In this document: piece after piece, positions 6,059 to 6,789 of the stretch
Layout: each line of letters starts with the position of its first letter
Position numbering within the stretch: the stretch's first letter is position 1
Source: Dehalococcoidia bacterium
Lineage (GTDB): Bacteria; Chloroflexota; Dehalococcoidia; E44-bin15
Direction of reading: 5' to 3'
DNA: 6,789 nucleotides
Assembly (NCBI GenBank): GCA_030667555.1
Contig: DAOUVR010000061.1
Coordinates: forward strand, 1 to 6,789
The notes under the pieces: model-generated
Told to the model about the DNA's origin: nothing
The model's input: the letters and a program-made list of their open reading frames with translations, nothing else
Databases searched by the model: none
Program-made: the position numbers and the translations under genes

Positions 6059-6789
6059 ATGGCAGAGAAAACGGACGTACTCAAGGTTATCGATTTTGTT
6101 ATTAAGATGATGATGGATGCGCAACCGCCCGAGTTTAAGTGGCGGTGGGCTTCAATGACCAAACACTGGGGCAGGATAGCCAACGCCGTTGAAGAAGGAG
6201 CACCTATCAACTGGAACTCCTTCTGCGGTTCCCCCGAGATCTTCCATGCCATGGGCATTCCATCAATCATGCAAGATGAAGTGGGGCTCTTGTTGGCTAT
6301 GATGCCTAACAAGCTCAACGAGAAGTATATCGACATAGCACACGAACACCTTGTGGCTGACCATGTCTGCTCCACTCAGAAGATCATGATTGGGGCAGCT
6401 CTATGCGGTGACCTCCCTCCACCCACAACGATAGTCCATGCTGGCCAGCCCTGCGATTCTACTCTCGTGACGTACTCTGCGATCGCAAGCTATTTGGGAG
6501 TGCCCCTGTTAACTCTCGACATCCCTGGAGGGAAGGATGAGCGAGTGGTTCAATACGTTGCTGACGAGCTGGAAAGGATGGTCGCCTTCCTCGAAGAGCA
6601 TACCGGGAAGAAACTGGAAGATGAGAAGCTTAGAGAGGTCATGGGGTACTCCAACATTGCCCATGATTACAGCCTTAAGGTCAATGACTTAATGAAGATG
6701 GTGCCCTGCCCTCTCCCCAGGATACTGGCATCGACACTGCTTGATTCAGCGGGAACTCTCGAGGGCGTAGAAATTTACAAGAATTTATA
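6059..6789 (+). CDS. Diverged paralogue of the 413-aa dehydratase/reductase-type subunit, 3' partial
   Basis: The frame is open from ATG 6059 to the window edge (243 codons and two bases), colinear with residues 1-243 of the protein encoded at 4599. By hand 195 of 243 residues are identical (80%) and the nucleotide identity is about 87%. The first ten residues are identical, then residues 11-50 carry 17 changes, while 85-170 is nearly unchanged. The probable cluster Cys (C104, C132) and C56, C116 and C217 are kept; C79 is replaced by Leu. The third expected ligand (C360 equivalent) lies beyond the window. The frame is intact and most changes are conservative, so this looks like a working gene rather than a decaying copy. 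It has no intact small-subunit gene of its own upstream and may share the 376-aa partner. Its start is supported by AAGGAG 6 nt upstream and by homology. Confidence 0.9.
   Translation, partial: MAEKTDVLKVIDFVIKMMMDAQPPEFKWRWASMTKHWGRIANAVEEGAPINWNSFCGSPEIFHAMGIPSIMQDEVGLLLAMMPNKLNEKYIDIAHEHLVADHVCSTQKIMIGAALCGDLPPPTTIVHAGQPCDSTLVTYSAIASYLGVPLLTLDIPGGKDERVVQYVADELERMVAFLEEHTGKKLEDEKLREVMGYSNIAHDYSLKVNDLMKMVPCPLPRILASTLLDSAGTLEGVEIYKNL

Larger units (their letters stand above)
6004..6789 (+). repeat. Tandem duplication, copy 2 (cut by window end)
   Basis: This is the second copy of the segment starting at 4544, colinear and without indels to the last base of the window. Similarity stops abruptly to the left of 6004 (CAGTCAAGAC versus CAGCTCAAGAC at 4540), marking the breakpoint. 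Confidence 0.9.

Noticed and set aside
1..6789. CRISPR array, insertion sequence, rRNA
   Set aside because: There are no regularly spaced short repeats with spacers, no transposase-like frame or terminal inverted repeats, and no rRNA-like sequence; the only large repeat is the gene duplication.

Overview
The window carries five genes, all on the + strand, and looks like the genome of an anaerobic bacterium with CoA-ester metabolism. The base composition is balanced, the Shine-Dalgarno sequences are strong AGGAGG-type, and the intergenic DNA contains sigma70-like promoters. Multi-PAS sensor kinases and 2-hydroxyacyl-CoA dehydratase/benzoyl-CoA reductase-type proteins are common in Desulfobacterota, Dehalococcoidia-type Chloroflexota and clostridia. 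The sequence alone does not let me choose between these groups.

Layout. (1) 1-1724: the C-terminal 570 or so residues of a multi-PAS sensor histidine kinase, cut by the left edge of the window. (2) 1725-2025: an intergenic stretch with a good promoter (1965-1993). (3) 2026-3282: an acyl-CoA dehydrogenase-family flavoprotein that lacks glutamate at both positions usually used as catalytic base. (4) 3283-3465: a spacer with a second strong promoter (3360-3388). (5) 3466-4596 and 4599-5840: a tightly coupled gene pair, 2 nt apart, encoding two different subunits of the 2-hydroxyacyl-CoA dehydratase / class I benzoyl-CoA reductase (HgdB/FldBC/BcrBC) family. (6) 5841-6058: a spacer with an orphan ribosome binding site and start codon, then a 53-nt relic of the 3' end of the first subunit gene. 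(7) 6059-6789: a second, diverged copy of the second subunit gene, cut by the right edge.

How the genes may work together. The two dehydratase-like subunits should form a heterodimer in which each subunit can hold a [4Fe-4S] cluster. Relatives receive one electron at low potential from an ATP-hydrolysing activator (HgdC/FldI/BcrAD type), and no such activator is in view. The acyl-CoA dehydrogenase could act before or after such an enzyme on a shared acyl-CoA, as in reductive Stickland or alicyclic/aromatic acyl-CoA routes, but its unusual active site makes the chemistry uncertain. The substrate cannot be read from the sequence.

The most notable feature is the duplication. The DNA from 4544 is repeated from 6004 with a constant offset of 1460 nt and no indels through to the window end. 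The second-subunit paralogues are about 80% identical in protein (195 of 243 residues, counted by hand). The first-subunit gene of the second copy is reduced to a short tail that now supplies the ribosome binding site of the paralogue. This suggests one small subunit with a choice of two partner subunits.
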